A stretch of 31,136 bases of DNA. Origin: JACMNW01 sp043721855. GTDB taxonomy: Bacteria; Pseudomonadota; Alphaproteobacteria; Rhodobacterales; Rhodobacteraceae. The stretch spans positions 1 through 31,136 of the forward strand of contig JAYSPY010000043.1 in the NCBI GenBank assembly GCA_043721855.1. The letters run 5' to 3'. The notes under the pieces are model-generated. The model had not been told where the DNA came from. It did no database searches and saw nothing but the letters and a program-made list of their open reading frames with translations. This document shows positions 8,606 through 15,477 of this stretch, piece after piece. Position numbers and translations under genes: made by a program. The stretch's first letter is position 1; every line of letters starts with the position of its first letter.

Positions 8606-9573
8606 TTCGGTGACACGCCGCGCATCCGCTCTGACCGCCGCCGGAGCAATTCGACCGTGGCCAGCAGAGCGATTGATATCACCACCAGAATCGTTGCCAC
8701 CGACAAAATCGCCGGGCTGATCTGTTCGCGAATGCCGTTCCACATCTGGCGCGGGATGGTTTGCTGTTCCGGCCCGCCGATAAACAACACAGCCACCACC
8801 TCGTCAAACGAAGTGACAAACGCGAACAAAGCGCCAGAGATGACCCCCGGCAAAATCAATGGCATGATCACCTTGAAAAAGGTGACGCGCGGACTGGCCC
8901 CAAGGCTGGCCGAGGCGCGGATCAGCGATTGGTCAAACCCGGCAAGCGTGGCCGTCACCGTGATGATCACAAACGGAATACCAAGCGTCGCATGGGCCAG
9001 GATCACCCCGAAATCCGAATTGGCAAGACAGCCCTTTTTCGACAAGATCGGTGCTGCCAGTGACCCGATAAACGTGTCGGGCGAAAGGCAGGTGGACGAA
9101 TAAAAGAAAAACAGCCCCACCGCGATGATGATGATCGGCACGATCATCGGCGAGATCAGGATCGCCATGATCAACCGCCGATACGGCATTTCGGGCCGCG
9201 ACAGGCCAAGGGCGGCCAATGTGCCCAGCGTGGTGGCAAGAATTGTCGCCCAAAAGCCGATTTTCAACGAATTTGACGCGGCCTTGATCCAGGTTGAATT
9301 GTTCCACGCATCCGACCACCAAGATGCATCGCGCGGCAATTCGGGCGATTGCATACCGAAGGTCAAAAGCAAGTCATACCACCGCATCGAATAGCCCGCC
9401 GGATCAAGCTTCAGCATCTTTTCGGTAAAGGTGAAATAAGGCTCGACATTGAACGACAGGGGAATCACGATCAGGATGGGTGCTATCAGAAAAATGAAAA
9501 TCGCTACGCAAATCGTGCGGTACGCGTAGCGCCAGGCGCGCTCCAGCGGGGTCAGATAGACGGGCATGGCCAT
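8602..9573 (-). CDS. ABC transporter permease, PotC-like (polyamine/opine-type importer)
   Basis: This 323-residue inner-membrane permease has six predicted transmembrane segments. The first is near 17-42 and a periplasmic insertion precedes the MetI-like core. The cytoplasmic EAA-type loop reads ASASLGASPRVTFFKVIMPL, followed by PGVISGALFAF, the contact site for the ATPase. It is the last gene of the four-gene importer operon read leftwards. ATG at 9573 has AGGGAG upstream; ATG at 9567 is an alternative. A GC-rich hairpin lies between this gene and the upstream permease. Confidence 0.93.
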   Translation of the reverse strand: MAMPVYLTPLERAWRYAYRTICVAIFIFLIAPILIVIPLSFNVEPYFTFTEKMLKLDPAGYSMRWYDLLLTFGMQSPELPRDASWWSDAWNNSTWIKAASNSLKIGFWATILATTLGTLAALGLSRPEMPYRRLIMAILISPMIVPIIIIAVGLFFFYSSTCLSPDTFIGSLAAPILSKKGCLANSDFGVILAHATLGIPFVIITVTATLAGFDQSLIRASASLGASPRVTFFKVIMPLILPGVISGALFAFVTSFDEVVAVLFIGGPEQQTIPRQMWNGIREQISPAILSVATILVVISIALLATVELLRRRSERMRGVSPN

Positions 9574-9594
9574 CAGCGAACGCTCCCTTGCCGA

Positions 9595-9635
9595 GACGCC
9601 GGGGGCCAGCCCCCGAACCCCCGGGATATTTGTGC
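9595..9635 (-). repeat. GC-rich hairpin between the two permease genes, possible dispersed intergenic element
   Basis: The 93-bp gap between the permease genes contains adjacent G5/C5 blocks: GGGGGC then GCCCCC two bases apart, followed by CCCCCGGG and an ATATTT box. These can fold into alternative stem-loops. From memory, elements of this form (ATAT-CCCGGGGG, then a GGGGGC...CCCC hairpin) recur between genes in Rhodobacteraceae. That recollection was not checked, and no second copy is present in the window. The hairpin could protect or attenuate mRNA between the two genes. Confidence 0.45.
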
Positions 9636-9666
9636 CAAGATGAAATTGCGAACCAAGGTCATCACG

Positions 9667-10938
9667 TCACCCCAGTTTCAAACGGTCAATGCCGACCAAC
9701 CGGTCGTAAAGCCAGTACAAGACCAAGACACCCGCCAGCAAAATCGCGGCCAAGGCGGCGGCCAGTGACCAGTTGGATTTGTCCATATGGAAATCGATCA
9801 GGTTGGATATCAACTGCCCATCCGCCCCGCCAACCAAAGCCGGCGTGATGTAATAGCCGACCGCCAGAATGAACACCAACAGCGCCCCCGCGCCAATGCC
9901 CGGCAGCGTTTGCGGCAGATAGATGCGCCGGAATGTGGTCCAACTGGTGGCGCCCAGACTACGGGCGGCACGGGCATAGGCGGGCGGGATGGTTTTCATC
10001 ACCGAATACAGCGGCAGCACCATGAACGGCAGCAGGATATGCGTCATCACAATGATGGTGCCGGCCTGGTTGTAGATCATCTTCAAGCGGTCGCCGTCAT
10101 CAACCAGCCCCATCGCCACCAGCACATTGTTGGCCACCCCTTGCCCTTGCAACAGCACAATCCAACTGGTGGTGCGCACCAAAAGCGATGTCCAGAACGG
10201 CAGCAGCACAAAGATCAGCAACAAGTTCGCCTTGGCCATTGGCAAGGTCGCCAGCAAATGTGCGATCGGAAACGCCAGCAACAGGCAGATCACGGTGATC
10301 ACCCCGGACAACCAGAAGGTTTTGATGAACAGATACCGATAGACCTTTTTGTTTTGATTGACCGTTTGCAGCCCGCCCTGATCATCGCGTTCCAGATCGG
10401 TCGCGACCATGTAAAAGTCGGTGGTATAGGGGTTTGATGCCGTGCGCATTGCCTGCCACAGCTTGGGGTTGCCCCAGTCTTTATCGGCGGCTAGAACCGC
10501 CTCCTTGAACGGCGGCTCCATCTTGGCCGCCGCACGCGCGGTGGATTTGAACAAAGACACCGTGCCGGAAATGTTGTAATTTATCCTTGTGCCGGCCATG
10601 GCATCTTGCTTGTCGATCTTCATCTGGCGCAGATCGGTCACCAGTGCTGCGTAGGCGGCTTCATCGGGCGCAGCTCCGCCCGGGTTGGCATCGAACCATG
10701 CCTTCAGGCTGGGGGCCGAGGCGGAAAACCCATCGTGGTAAACTGACCGTTGCAGCATCTGACCAATTGGCACGATGAAGGTCAGCACCACAAACGCCAA
10801 TAACGGCAGCACCAGAAAGAACGCTTTGCGTTTTGCGCGGGCCTGCGCCGCAGCCAGCGCGGCCTTCAGCGGGCGGCCATCGGCGGTGGTCAACACAGCA
10901 GGCATGTCGCTTGGCATTTTGGCGGATAGATCGGCCAT
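9667..10938 (-). CDS. ABC transporter permease, PotB-like (polyamine/opine-type importer)
   Basis: This 423-residue permease has a first membrane segment at about 35-55 (FFLVLPLLAFVVLTFIVPIG). A large periplasmic insertion of about 130 residues follows, rich in Ala, Lys and Asp. The remaining five segments and the EAA loop (ARAARSLGATSWTTFRRIYLPQ) then follow. Long insertions after the first segment are common in this branch of the spermidine/putrescine/2-aminoethylphosphonate permeases. The frame is open 28 codons further upstream, but ATG at 10938 is preferred: it has GAAGGA about 7 nt upstream, while the extension is basic and runs into the terminator after the binding-protein gene. Confidence 0.92.
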   Translation of the reverse strand: MADLSAKMPSDMPAVLTTADGRPLKAALAAAQARAKRKAFFLVLPLLAFVVLTFIVPIGQMLQRSVYHDGFSASAPSLKAWFDANPGGAAPDEAAYAALVTDLRQMKIDKQDAMAGTRINYNISGTVSLFKSTARAAAKMEPPFKEAVLAADKDWGNPKLWQAMRTASNPYTTDFYMVATDLERDDQGGLQTVNQNKKVYRYLFIKTFWLSGVITVICLLLAFPIAHLLATLPMAKANLLLIFVLLPFWTSLLVRTTSWIVLLQGQGVANNVLVAMGLVDDGDRLKMIYNQAGTIIVMTHILLPFMVLPLYSVMKTIPPAYARAARSLGATSWTTFRRIYLPQTLPGIGAGALLVFILAVGYYITPALVGGADGQLISNLIDFHMDKSNWSLAAALAAILLAGVLVLYWLYDRLVGIDRLKLG

Positions 10939-10970
10939 CACATATCCTTCTGGAACCGCGACATGATGCG

Positions 10971-11000
10971 AGAAAAAGGCGCGAGGTTTCCCCCGCGCCT
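10971..11000 (-). terminator. Intercistronic terminator after the binding-protein gene
   Basis: On the minus strand, AGGCGCG and CGCGCCT pair around a short GA-rich loop and are followed by TTTTTCTC. It begins about 12 bp after the stop of the substrate-binding protein. Partial termination here would make binding-protein mRNA more abundant than permease mRNA, a common arrangement in ABC importer operons. Confidence 0.75.
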
Positions 11001-11011
11001 TCGTTCTTGGC

Positions 11012-12082
11012 TTAGTTTGCAACCAGCCAAGCGTTGAAACGCTCGTTCAGCTCTGCGTCACGGTCCACCCAGAACTCATAGCTTGATGCAAGCGCATTGG
11101 TCAGGTTGGCAGCCGACGTTGGCATGAACGGTGCCATTTCGGTTTTGCCATCATTGAACAATCCAACCAACGGGCCTGACGACTTCCGAGCTGGGCCGTA
11201 GCTGATCCACTTTGCCTGATCGGCCAGTGCCTGTGTCGAGGTCGCGAACTTGATGAATTCAAGTGCTTCGTCCTTGTTTGGTGCACCCTTGGGGATCACG
11301 AACAGATCGTATTCGTAAACCTGGCCATCCCAGACGGTGGCAAACGGCTTGCCTTCTGCAACCGCAGCCGAGAAGATCCGGCCATTATAGGCCGTGGTCA
11401 TCGCCACTTCGCCGTCAGCCAACAATTGTGGTGGCTGAGCACCCGCTTCCCACCAGATCGTTTCTGCCTTGATCTTGTCCAGCATCGCAAAGGCGCGGTC
11501 CTGGCCTTCCGGGGTTTCCAACGTGGCATAAACATCCGCCGCAGGAATGCCGTCTGCCATCAGTGCCATCTCGAGGTTGGCTTTGGCACCCTTGCGCATA
11601 CCGCGCTTGCCGGGGAACTTCTCAAGGTCAAAGAAATCGGCAATCGTGGTTGGTCCGACCGGGAACTTGGTGGTGTCATAAGCGAACACAGTCGAGAACA
11701 CGATGGTTGACACTGCGCATTCGGTCACAGCACCGGGCAGGAAGTCATCTGCAGCGGCCACACCGTCGGCACCGGCTGGCAAGGATGCCGCATCAATCGG
11801 CTCCAGCAGGCCTTCGTCGCACAGACGGATCGCGTCGGCATATTCCACATCGCCCACGTCAATCGTGACGTTGCCAGCCTCGACCATTGCTTTGATCGCG
11901 GGGGCAGGGTTTTCGCTGTCTACCGAAATAACGGCTTTGCCGGTCGCTGCAGTGTAGGGCTTGTGATAGGCCTCCACCTGGCTGACGGTGTAGGCGCCAC
12001 CCCATGACATGACGGTGACATCTGCCTTGGCGGCAAAGGCCACGCCGGTCAGGGCGGTGGACAGGATCAGAAGTTTTTTCAT
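11012..12082 (-). CDS. Periplasmic substrate-binding protein of a polyamine-type ABC importer (PotD/PotF family)
   Basis: This 356-residue secreted protein has a classical signal peptide (MKKLLILSTALTGVAFAAKA) and mature sequence starting DVTVMSWGGAY. The family pattern includes TVMSWGGAYTVSQ, DVGDVEYADAIRLCDEGLLEPID, an AYDTTKF segment, WWEAGAQPPQLLADGEVAMTTAYNGR and DALEFIKFATS-like sequence near the C-terminus (here DEALEFIKFATS). Class 4 binding proteins of this family bind spermidine, putrescine or related amino compounds; specificity cannot be assigned. It follows the ATPase gene by 73 bp with AAGGGAG upstream of the ATG. A terminator lies directly downstream. Confidence 0.93.
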   Translation of the reverse strand: MKKLLILSTALTGVAFAAKADVTVMSWGGAYTVSQVEAYHKPYTAATGKAVISVDSENPAPAIKAMVEAGNVTIDVGDVEYADAIRLCDEGLLEPIDAASLPAGADGVAAADDFLPGAVTECAVSTIVFSTVFAYDTTKFPVGPTTIADFFDLEKFPGKRGMRKGAKANLEMALMADGIPAADVYATLETPEGQDRAFAMLDKIKAETIWWEAGAQPPQLLADGEVAMTTAYNGRIFSAAVAEGKPFATVWDGQVYEYDLFVIPKGAPNKDEALEFIKFATSTQALADQAKWISYGPARKSSGPLVGLFNDGKTEMAPFMPTSAANLTNALASSYEFWVDRDAELNERFNAWLVAN

Positions 12083-12155
12083 CGTTGGTAGCTCCCTTGG
12101 TTACATAACTGATGTTTTCGTTGGCCACACAGTGCGGCAGGGCCGGTTCAGGCCA

Positions 12156-13256
12156 TCAAGGATCAAGCGCCCGGGCATCTTGCGGTGCCCAACCGATCTT
12201 GATCTTTTCCCCCGGTGCCAGCATGCGCTGACCCAGGGTATTGCGTGATTTGATCACAAAATCATCCGATCCTGCCACCCGAAGCCGGGTGCGGAACATA
12301 TCGCCCATATAGATGAATTCCAGCACCTCGGCGTCAATGGTATGCGCGCCGGGCGGCAACAATTCCGGCTTGTATTCCACCCGCTCCGGCCGGATCGACA
12401 CCAGTGTTTTCTGCCCCTTGGTGGACACGTTCACCGCCGTCGCATCTATCAGCTCACCGGAATTCAGCCGCACTGTCGCGCGCCCGTCGGCGATCTCCTC
12501 CAACACGCCGTGCAGCTTGTTATTCTCGCCGATAAAGCCCGCGACAAAGCTGTTGTCGGGGCGTTCATACAGATCAGACGGCGATGCCAGTTGCTGGATA
12601 CGCCCGTCATTGAACACCGCGACACGGTCGCTCATCGTCAAGGCTTCGCCCTGATCATGCGTCACATAGACCACGGTAATCCCAAGACTTTCGTGCAAGT
12701 GTTTGATTTCAAACTGCATATGTTCGCGCAACTGCTTGTCCAGCGCGCCCAGCGGTTCGTCCATCAACACCAGTTTGGGGTCAAACACCAAAGCCCGCGC
12801 CAGTGCTATACGCTGCTGCTGGCCGCCAGACAGTTGCGCCGGACGACGGTTGATGAAGGCATACATCTGCACCATATCCAGCGCGCGTTTCACCTTCGCC
12901 TCGCGGTCGGCCTTGCCCATTCCGCGCACTTCAAGCGGGAACGAAAGGTTTTCCCCCACCGTCATATGCGGAAACAGCGCGTAATTCTGAAACACCATGC
13001 CAATGCCACGCTTGTGCGGCGGCACCTGGTTGATCGGGCGGCCGTCCAGCGTGATTTCGCCGTTGGTTGCCGTCTCAAACCCCGCCAGCATCATCAGGCA
13101 AGTGGTCTTGCCAGACCCCGATGGCCCCAGCATTGTCAGAAACTCGCCCTTTGCGATGGCAAGGTTCAAATCCTTGACCACAAGCGACGTGCCGTCATAG
13201 CTTTTTTGCACGTGATCAAACACGACGAAAGCGTCGTTGGGGCTGGCAACAACCAA
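12156..13256 (-). CDS. ABC transporter ATP-binding protein, PotA-like
   Basis: This 366-residue ATPase energises the importer encoded downstream. It has Walker A GPSGSGKT (44-51), Q-loop VFQNYALFPHMTV, signature LSGGQQQR (142-149), Walker B LVLMDEPLGALD (162-173), an H-loop THDQ and a C-terminal TOBE domain (about 280-360). The start codon is TTG at 13256, with GGGAG about 7 nt upstream on the minus strand; no better in-frame ATG precedes the conserved N-terminus. It is the first gene of the operon. Confidence 0.94.
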   Translation of the reverse strand: MVVASPNDAFVVFDHVQKSYDGTSLVVKDLNLAIAKGEFLTMLGPSGSGKTTCLMMLAGFETATNGEITLDGRPINQVPPHKRGIGMVFQNYALFPHMTVGENLSFPLEVRGMGKADREAKVKRALDMVQMYAFINRRPAQLSGGQQQRIALARALVFDPKLVLMDEPLGALDKQLREHMQFEIKHLHESLGITVVYVTHDQGEALTMSDRVAVFNDGRIQQLASPSDLYERPDNSFVAGFIGENNKLHGVLEEIADGRATVRLNSGELIDATAVNVSTKGQKTLVSIRPERVEYKPELLPPGAHTIDAEVLEFIYMGDMFRTRLRVAGSDDFVIKSRNTLGQRMLAPGEKIKIGWAPQDARALDP

Positions 13257-13318
13257 TCCGGTCTCCCTGTTCTTTTTTTACGCGTTGGCTTTTTACCAGC
13301 GCAGTTTAATTACCCACA

Positions 13319-13347
13319 ACTAAAGCGGATCAGACCCACGATTGCAA
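13319..13347 (-). promoter_or_regulatory. Candidate sigma-70 promoter of the ABC importer operon
   Basis: On the minus strand a TTGCAA box (13342-13347) is separated by exactly 17 bp from TTTAGT (13319-13324). Each hexamer matches the consensus at four of six positions. The predicted start site is roughly 55 bp upstream of the TTG start. Position and spacing are good but the match is moderate. Confidence 0.35.
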
Positions 13348-13377
13348 CGAACTTGTCACATCGCGCAGAAAGCTTAT

Positions 13378-13394
13378 CGATTTCCGGGAAATCG
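13378..13394. promoter_or_regulatory. 17-bp perfect palindrome upstream of the importer promoter
   Basis: CGATTTCC and GGAAATCG flank a single central G. The arms are perfect 8-bp inverted repeats about 30 bp upstream of the candidate -35 box, a plausible activator or repressor operator. No regulator gene is adjacent, so the binding protein is unknown. Confidence 0.4.
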
Positions 13395-13605
13395 ACGGTA
13401 ATAATCGCATGTCACAGGTCAACATGTGTCAATTTGGCGTTTCGACAGGCAAATCGCCTGTGTGATCAGCACAACAAAAATTCAAGTGACGGTGATACTT
13501 GGGGCTTGGGCAGCACGGCAGGCCTGGCTGCATTGCACGGGACAGAATCGCATATGGCTGCGACCTGACCAAAAACCCCTATGCCATCAGAGCGAGCGAT
13601 CAAAA

Positions 13606-13691
13606 TGGTGCGGATGAAAGGACTCGAACCTTCACGGGTGTTACCCCACAGCGACCTCAACGCTGCGCGTCTACCATTCCGCCACATCCGC
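13606..13691 (-). tRNA. tRNA-Leu (anticodon GAG)
   Basis: The 86-nt minus-strand sequence starts GCGGATGTGGCGGAATGG and ends with an encoded CCA. It has a GGTTCGAGTCC T-arm, a long class II variable arm, and anticodon stem CAGCG/CGCTG enclosing loop TTGAGGT, hence anticodon GAG. The acceptor arms GCGGATG and CATCCGC pair fully. Confidence 0.97.
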
Positions 13692-14003
13692 ATGTTTTGA
13701 TTTGGTAGCATGCTACGTAGCGACAGTGTCATGCGAAGGGAAGGGGTTTTCTTGCCCCACCCTTTGCAAAGTGGCAGGGATCAGATCTGGTCGGTCTGCG
13801 ATACGCGTCGCAAAAACTGTGGCCCCGACTTTTGCGCCAAATCGGCACCGCCACGATCAGGCTTGTGGTTGCAATTGCCATCAATTGCATCGCATCTCTT
13901 GCCAAACCGGCATGGTCGCCGTTGCGGCCATTTAACACGCGCGGTCCGAAGGAAAGAAAGCAAAATTCTTTCCTGCCGCATCAAAAGGGGGGGGGAGGCT
14001 ACT
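13692..14003. other. Intergenic region upstream of lipB; no gene seen
   Basis: The lipB frame is open back to 13710, but that extension has no LipB likeness and poor coding character. Two structures stand out: the 12-bp palindrome GTAGCATGCTAC at 13705-13716, close to the 5' end of tRNA-Leu, and a perfect 8-bp hairpin at 13951-13973. Confidence 0.6.
13951..13973 (+). promoter_or_regulatory. Leader hairpin upstream of lipB
   Basis: GGAAAGAA and TTCTTTCC form a perfect 8-bp stem around the loop AGCAAAA. It ends 13 nt before the nine-G tract that overlaps the lipB Shine-Dalgarno. It could be an operator or a leader RNA stem; it has no T-run for termination. Confidence 0.35.
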
Positions 14004-14666
14004 TTGGTTGAATGGGTACATCTGCCGGGACTTTCCCCCTATGCCGCAACGGTTGCCGCGATGGAGGCGCGGGTGGCCGCCATTTCGGCGGGCACCGCCC
14101 CCGAGGCGGTCTGGCTGTTGGAACATCCCGCCCTTTACACGTCTGGCACCTCGTCCAATCCGGCTGATCTGATTGATCCAGAACGCTTTCCGGTGCATGT
14201 GGCCGGGCGCGGCGGGCAATACACCTATCACGGGCCGGGCCAGCGCGTCGCTTATGTGATGTTGGATTTGAACAAACGCGGCCGCGATGTGCACCAGTTT
14301 GTCTGCGGCCTTGAAAACTGGGTCATCGCCACCTTGGCAGATTTCAACGTCAAGGGCGAACACCGCGCGGGCCGTGTTGGAGTCTGGGTCCGCCGCCCCA
14401 CCTTGCCCCCCACGGCAAAAGGCGCGTGCCAGGAAGATAAAATCGCCGCCATCGGCGTCAAACTGCGCAAATGGGTCAGCTTTCATGGCATTTCGATCAA
14501 TGTCGAACCGGATCTTTCGCATTTCACGGGCATCGTGCCTTGCGGCCTTGCGGATCACGGCGTGACAAGCCTTGTGGATCTTGGCCTGCCCGTCACTTTG
14601 GCCGATCTTGATGCCAGCCTGATGCGAAACTTCGCTCAGTCTCTGCCTCAAGGCCAAGCAAAGTGA
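14004..14666 (+). CDS. lipB: Octanoyl-[acyl-carrier-protein]:protein N-octanoyltransferase (lipoyl transferase B)
   Basis: This 220-residue cytosolic enzyme transfers octanoate from ACP to the lipoyl domains of 2-oxoacid dehydrogenases and the glycine cleavage H protein, the first step of endogenous lipoate synthesis. Key features are RGGQYTYHGPGQ (69-80), the catalytic Lys153 in AAIGVKLRKW, FHGISINV (160-167) and the catalytic Cys180 in GIVPCG. The start is taken as TTG at 14004. The family N-terminus (VEWVHLPGLSPYAAT) begins there, and GGAGG sits 5-7 nt upstream, fused to a run of nine G. The upstream open frame is rejected. Synthesis may be sensitive to slippage or structure at the G tract. 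Confidence 0.93.
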   Translation: MVEWVHLPGLSPYAATVAAMEARVAAISAGTAPEAVWLLEHPALYTSGTSSNPADLIDPERFPVHVAGRGGQYTYHGPGQRVAYVMLDLNKRGRDVHQFVCGLENWVIATLADFNVKGEHRAGRVGVWVRRPTLPPTAKGACQEDKIAAIGVKLRKWVSFHGISINVEPDLSHFTGIVPCGLADHGVTSLVDLGLPVTLADLDASLMRNFAQSLPQGQAK

Positions 14667-14762
14667 ATAAAATTGATCATTGCTATTGCATATCAACGCA
14701 TCAGCGCTTTTTCATCCAGTATCCACAGCGATTCAGATCGCACCGCAAAGAATGAGGAAACC

Positions 14763-15233
14763 ATGATAAAGTTTACTGCGATCGCAGCCCTCGCAGCGTT
14801 CAGCCTATCCGCCCCCGCCTTTGCCGCAGGCGACGTTGCCGCCGGCGAGAAAATTTTTGGCAAATGCAAAAGCTGCCATAACATTACCGGTGACGACGGC
14901 ACTGTCATCCAGAAGGGCGGCAAAGTCGGGCCAAACCTTTACGGTGTCATTGGTCGCCCGGTCGCATCCTATCCCGATTTCAAATATGGCGATGGTATCC
15001 TGGCCGCAGGTGCCAAAGGCCTGATCTGGGATGAGGCGATGCTTACCGCCTATGTCGTGGATCCCACCAAATGGCTGGATGAAAATTCCGGTGATCCAAA
15101 GGCAAAGTCGAAGATGATGCTCAAACTTGCCAAAGGTGGCGAAGATGTCGCGGCCTACCTTGCCTCGCTAAAGCCAGTCGACCCGGCCGCACCCGCCGCA
15201 GCAGCCCCCGCCGCAGCCGCACCGGCGCCGTAA
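14763..15233 (+). CDS. Class I cytochrome c (c2/c550-like), periplasmic electron carrier
   Basis: This 156-residue protein has a signal peptide (cleavage after AFA near residue 21) and one haem-binding motif CKSCH (Cys35, Cys38, His39). The class I pattern GPNLYGVIGRPVASYPDFKYG follows, with KMMLKL supplying the distal Met. The C-terminus is an unusual Pro/Ala-rich tail (AAPAAAAPAAAAPAP) of about 20 residues, perhaps a flexible spacer. ATG at 14763 follows GAGGAAA and gives the correct signal peptide; the longer open frame is rejected. It lies upstream of ctaD and ends in its own terminator, so the two are probably separate transcripts with a shared respiratory function. Confidence 0.93.
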   Translation: MIKFTAIAALAAFSLSAPAFAAGDVAAGEKIFGKCKSCHNITGDDGTVIQKGGKVGPNLYGVIGRPVASYPDFKYGDGILAAGAKGLIWDEAMLTAYVVDPTKWLDENSGDPKAKSKMMLKLAKGGEDVAAYLASLKPVDPAAPAAAAPAAAAPAP

Positions 15234-15260
15234 CCCATCCGACAAACCCAGGTCATAACC

Positions 15261-15306
15261 GGGCGCGCGTAGATCAAGAAAGATCCGGCGCGCCCTTTGT
15301 TTTATC
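15261..15306 (+). terminator. Rho-independent terminator after the cytochrome c gene
   Basis: GGGCGCGC and GCGCGCCC pair, with an inner GATC/GATC pairing. They are followed by TTTGTTTTAT on the + strand, 28 bp after the stop codon. Confidence 0.75.
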
Positions 15307-15389
15307 CCCACACGCGCGTGCTGCGACGAATGGCCCCCAAGATTTGCCGGAAAATATGCAGCTGCGTCAAAGACAGACATTGCCGCCAG

Positions 15390-15415
15390 ACAGTTGCGCC
15401 CCTAAACACAACTGT
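15390..15415. promoter_or_regulatory. Inverted repeat in the ctaD leader (upstream element)
   Basis: ACAGTTG and CAACTGT are perfect 7-bp inverted repeats separated by 12 bp, 60-90 bp before the ctaD start. The spacing suits a dimeric regulator on one face of the helix. No known binding motif is recognised. Confidence 0.35.
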
Positions 15416-15423
15416 AATACCGT

Positions 15424-15450
15424 CGGCTGTAATTTCTGAAATCACAGCCG
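15424..15450. promoter_or_regulatory. Near-perfect 27-bp dyad upstream of ctaD
   Basis: The arms CGGCTGTAATTTC and GAAATCACAGCCG are inverted repeats matching at 12 of 13 positions around a single central T. The dyad ends 27 bp before the ctaD ATG. It may be an operator or an mRNA leader stem; the lack of a T-run argues against a terminator. Confidence 0.5.
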
Positions 15451-15477
15451 TTTCATCACTCTCAGCAGGAGGCGACC

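Larger units (their letters stand above)
13257..13605. other. Intergenic region holding the importer promoter; no gene seen
   Basis: About 350 bp lie between the ATPase start and tRNA-Leu. Neither strand shows a supportable gene. The part nearest the ATPase is AT-rich and carries a candidate sigma-70 promoter and a 17-bp palindrome (separate entries). A TTGACA-like box and a CATGT/ACATG inverted repeat lie around 13410-13435. Confidence 0.6.

Noticed and set aside
12342..13568. 408-residue + strand ORF
   Set aside because: Antisense to the ABC ATPase, whose motifs are all present on the minus strand; the ORF is His/Arg/Gln-rich as expected for a GC-rich shadow frame.
13710..14003. 98-codon N-terminal extension of LipB
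   Set aside because: No LipB homologue has such a domain; the frame lacks coding character and the TTG at 14004 has a strong Shine-Dalgarno.
14672..14695. FNR-like box (TTGAT ... ATCAA) upstream of the cytochrome c gene
   Set aside because: The half-sites are 14 bp apart; FNR-type sites need 4 bp. Probably chance in AT-rich DNA.
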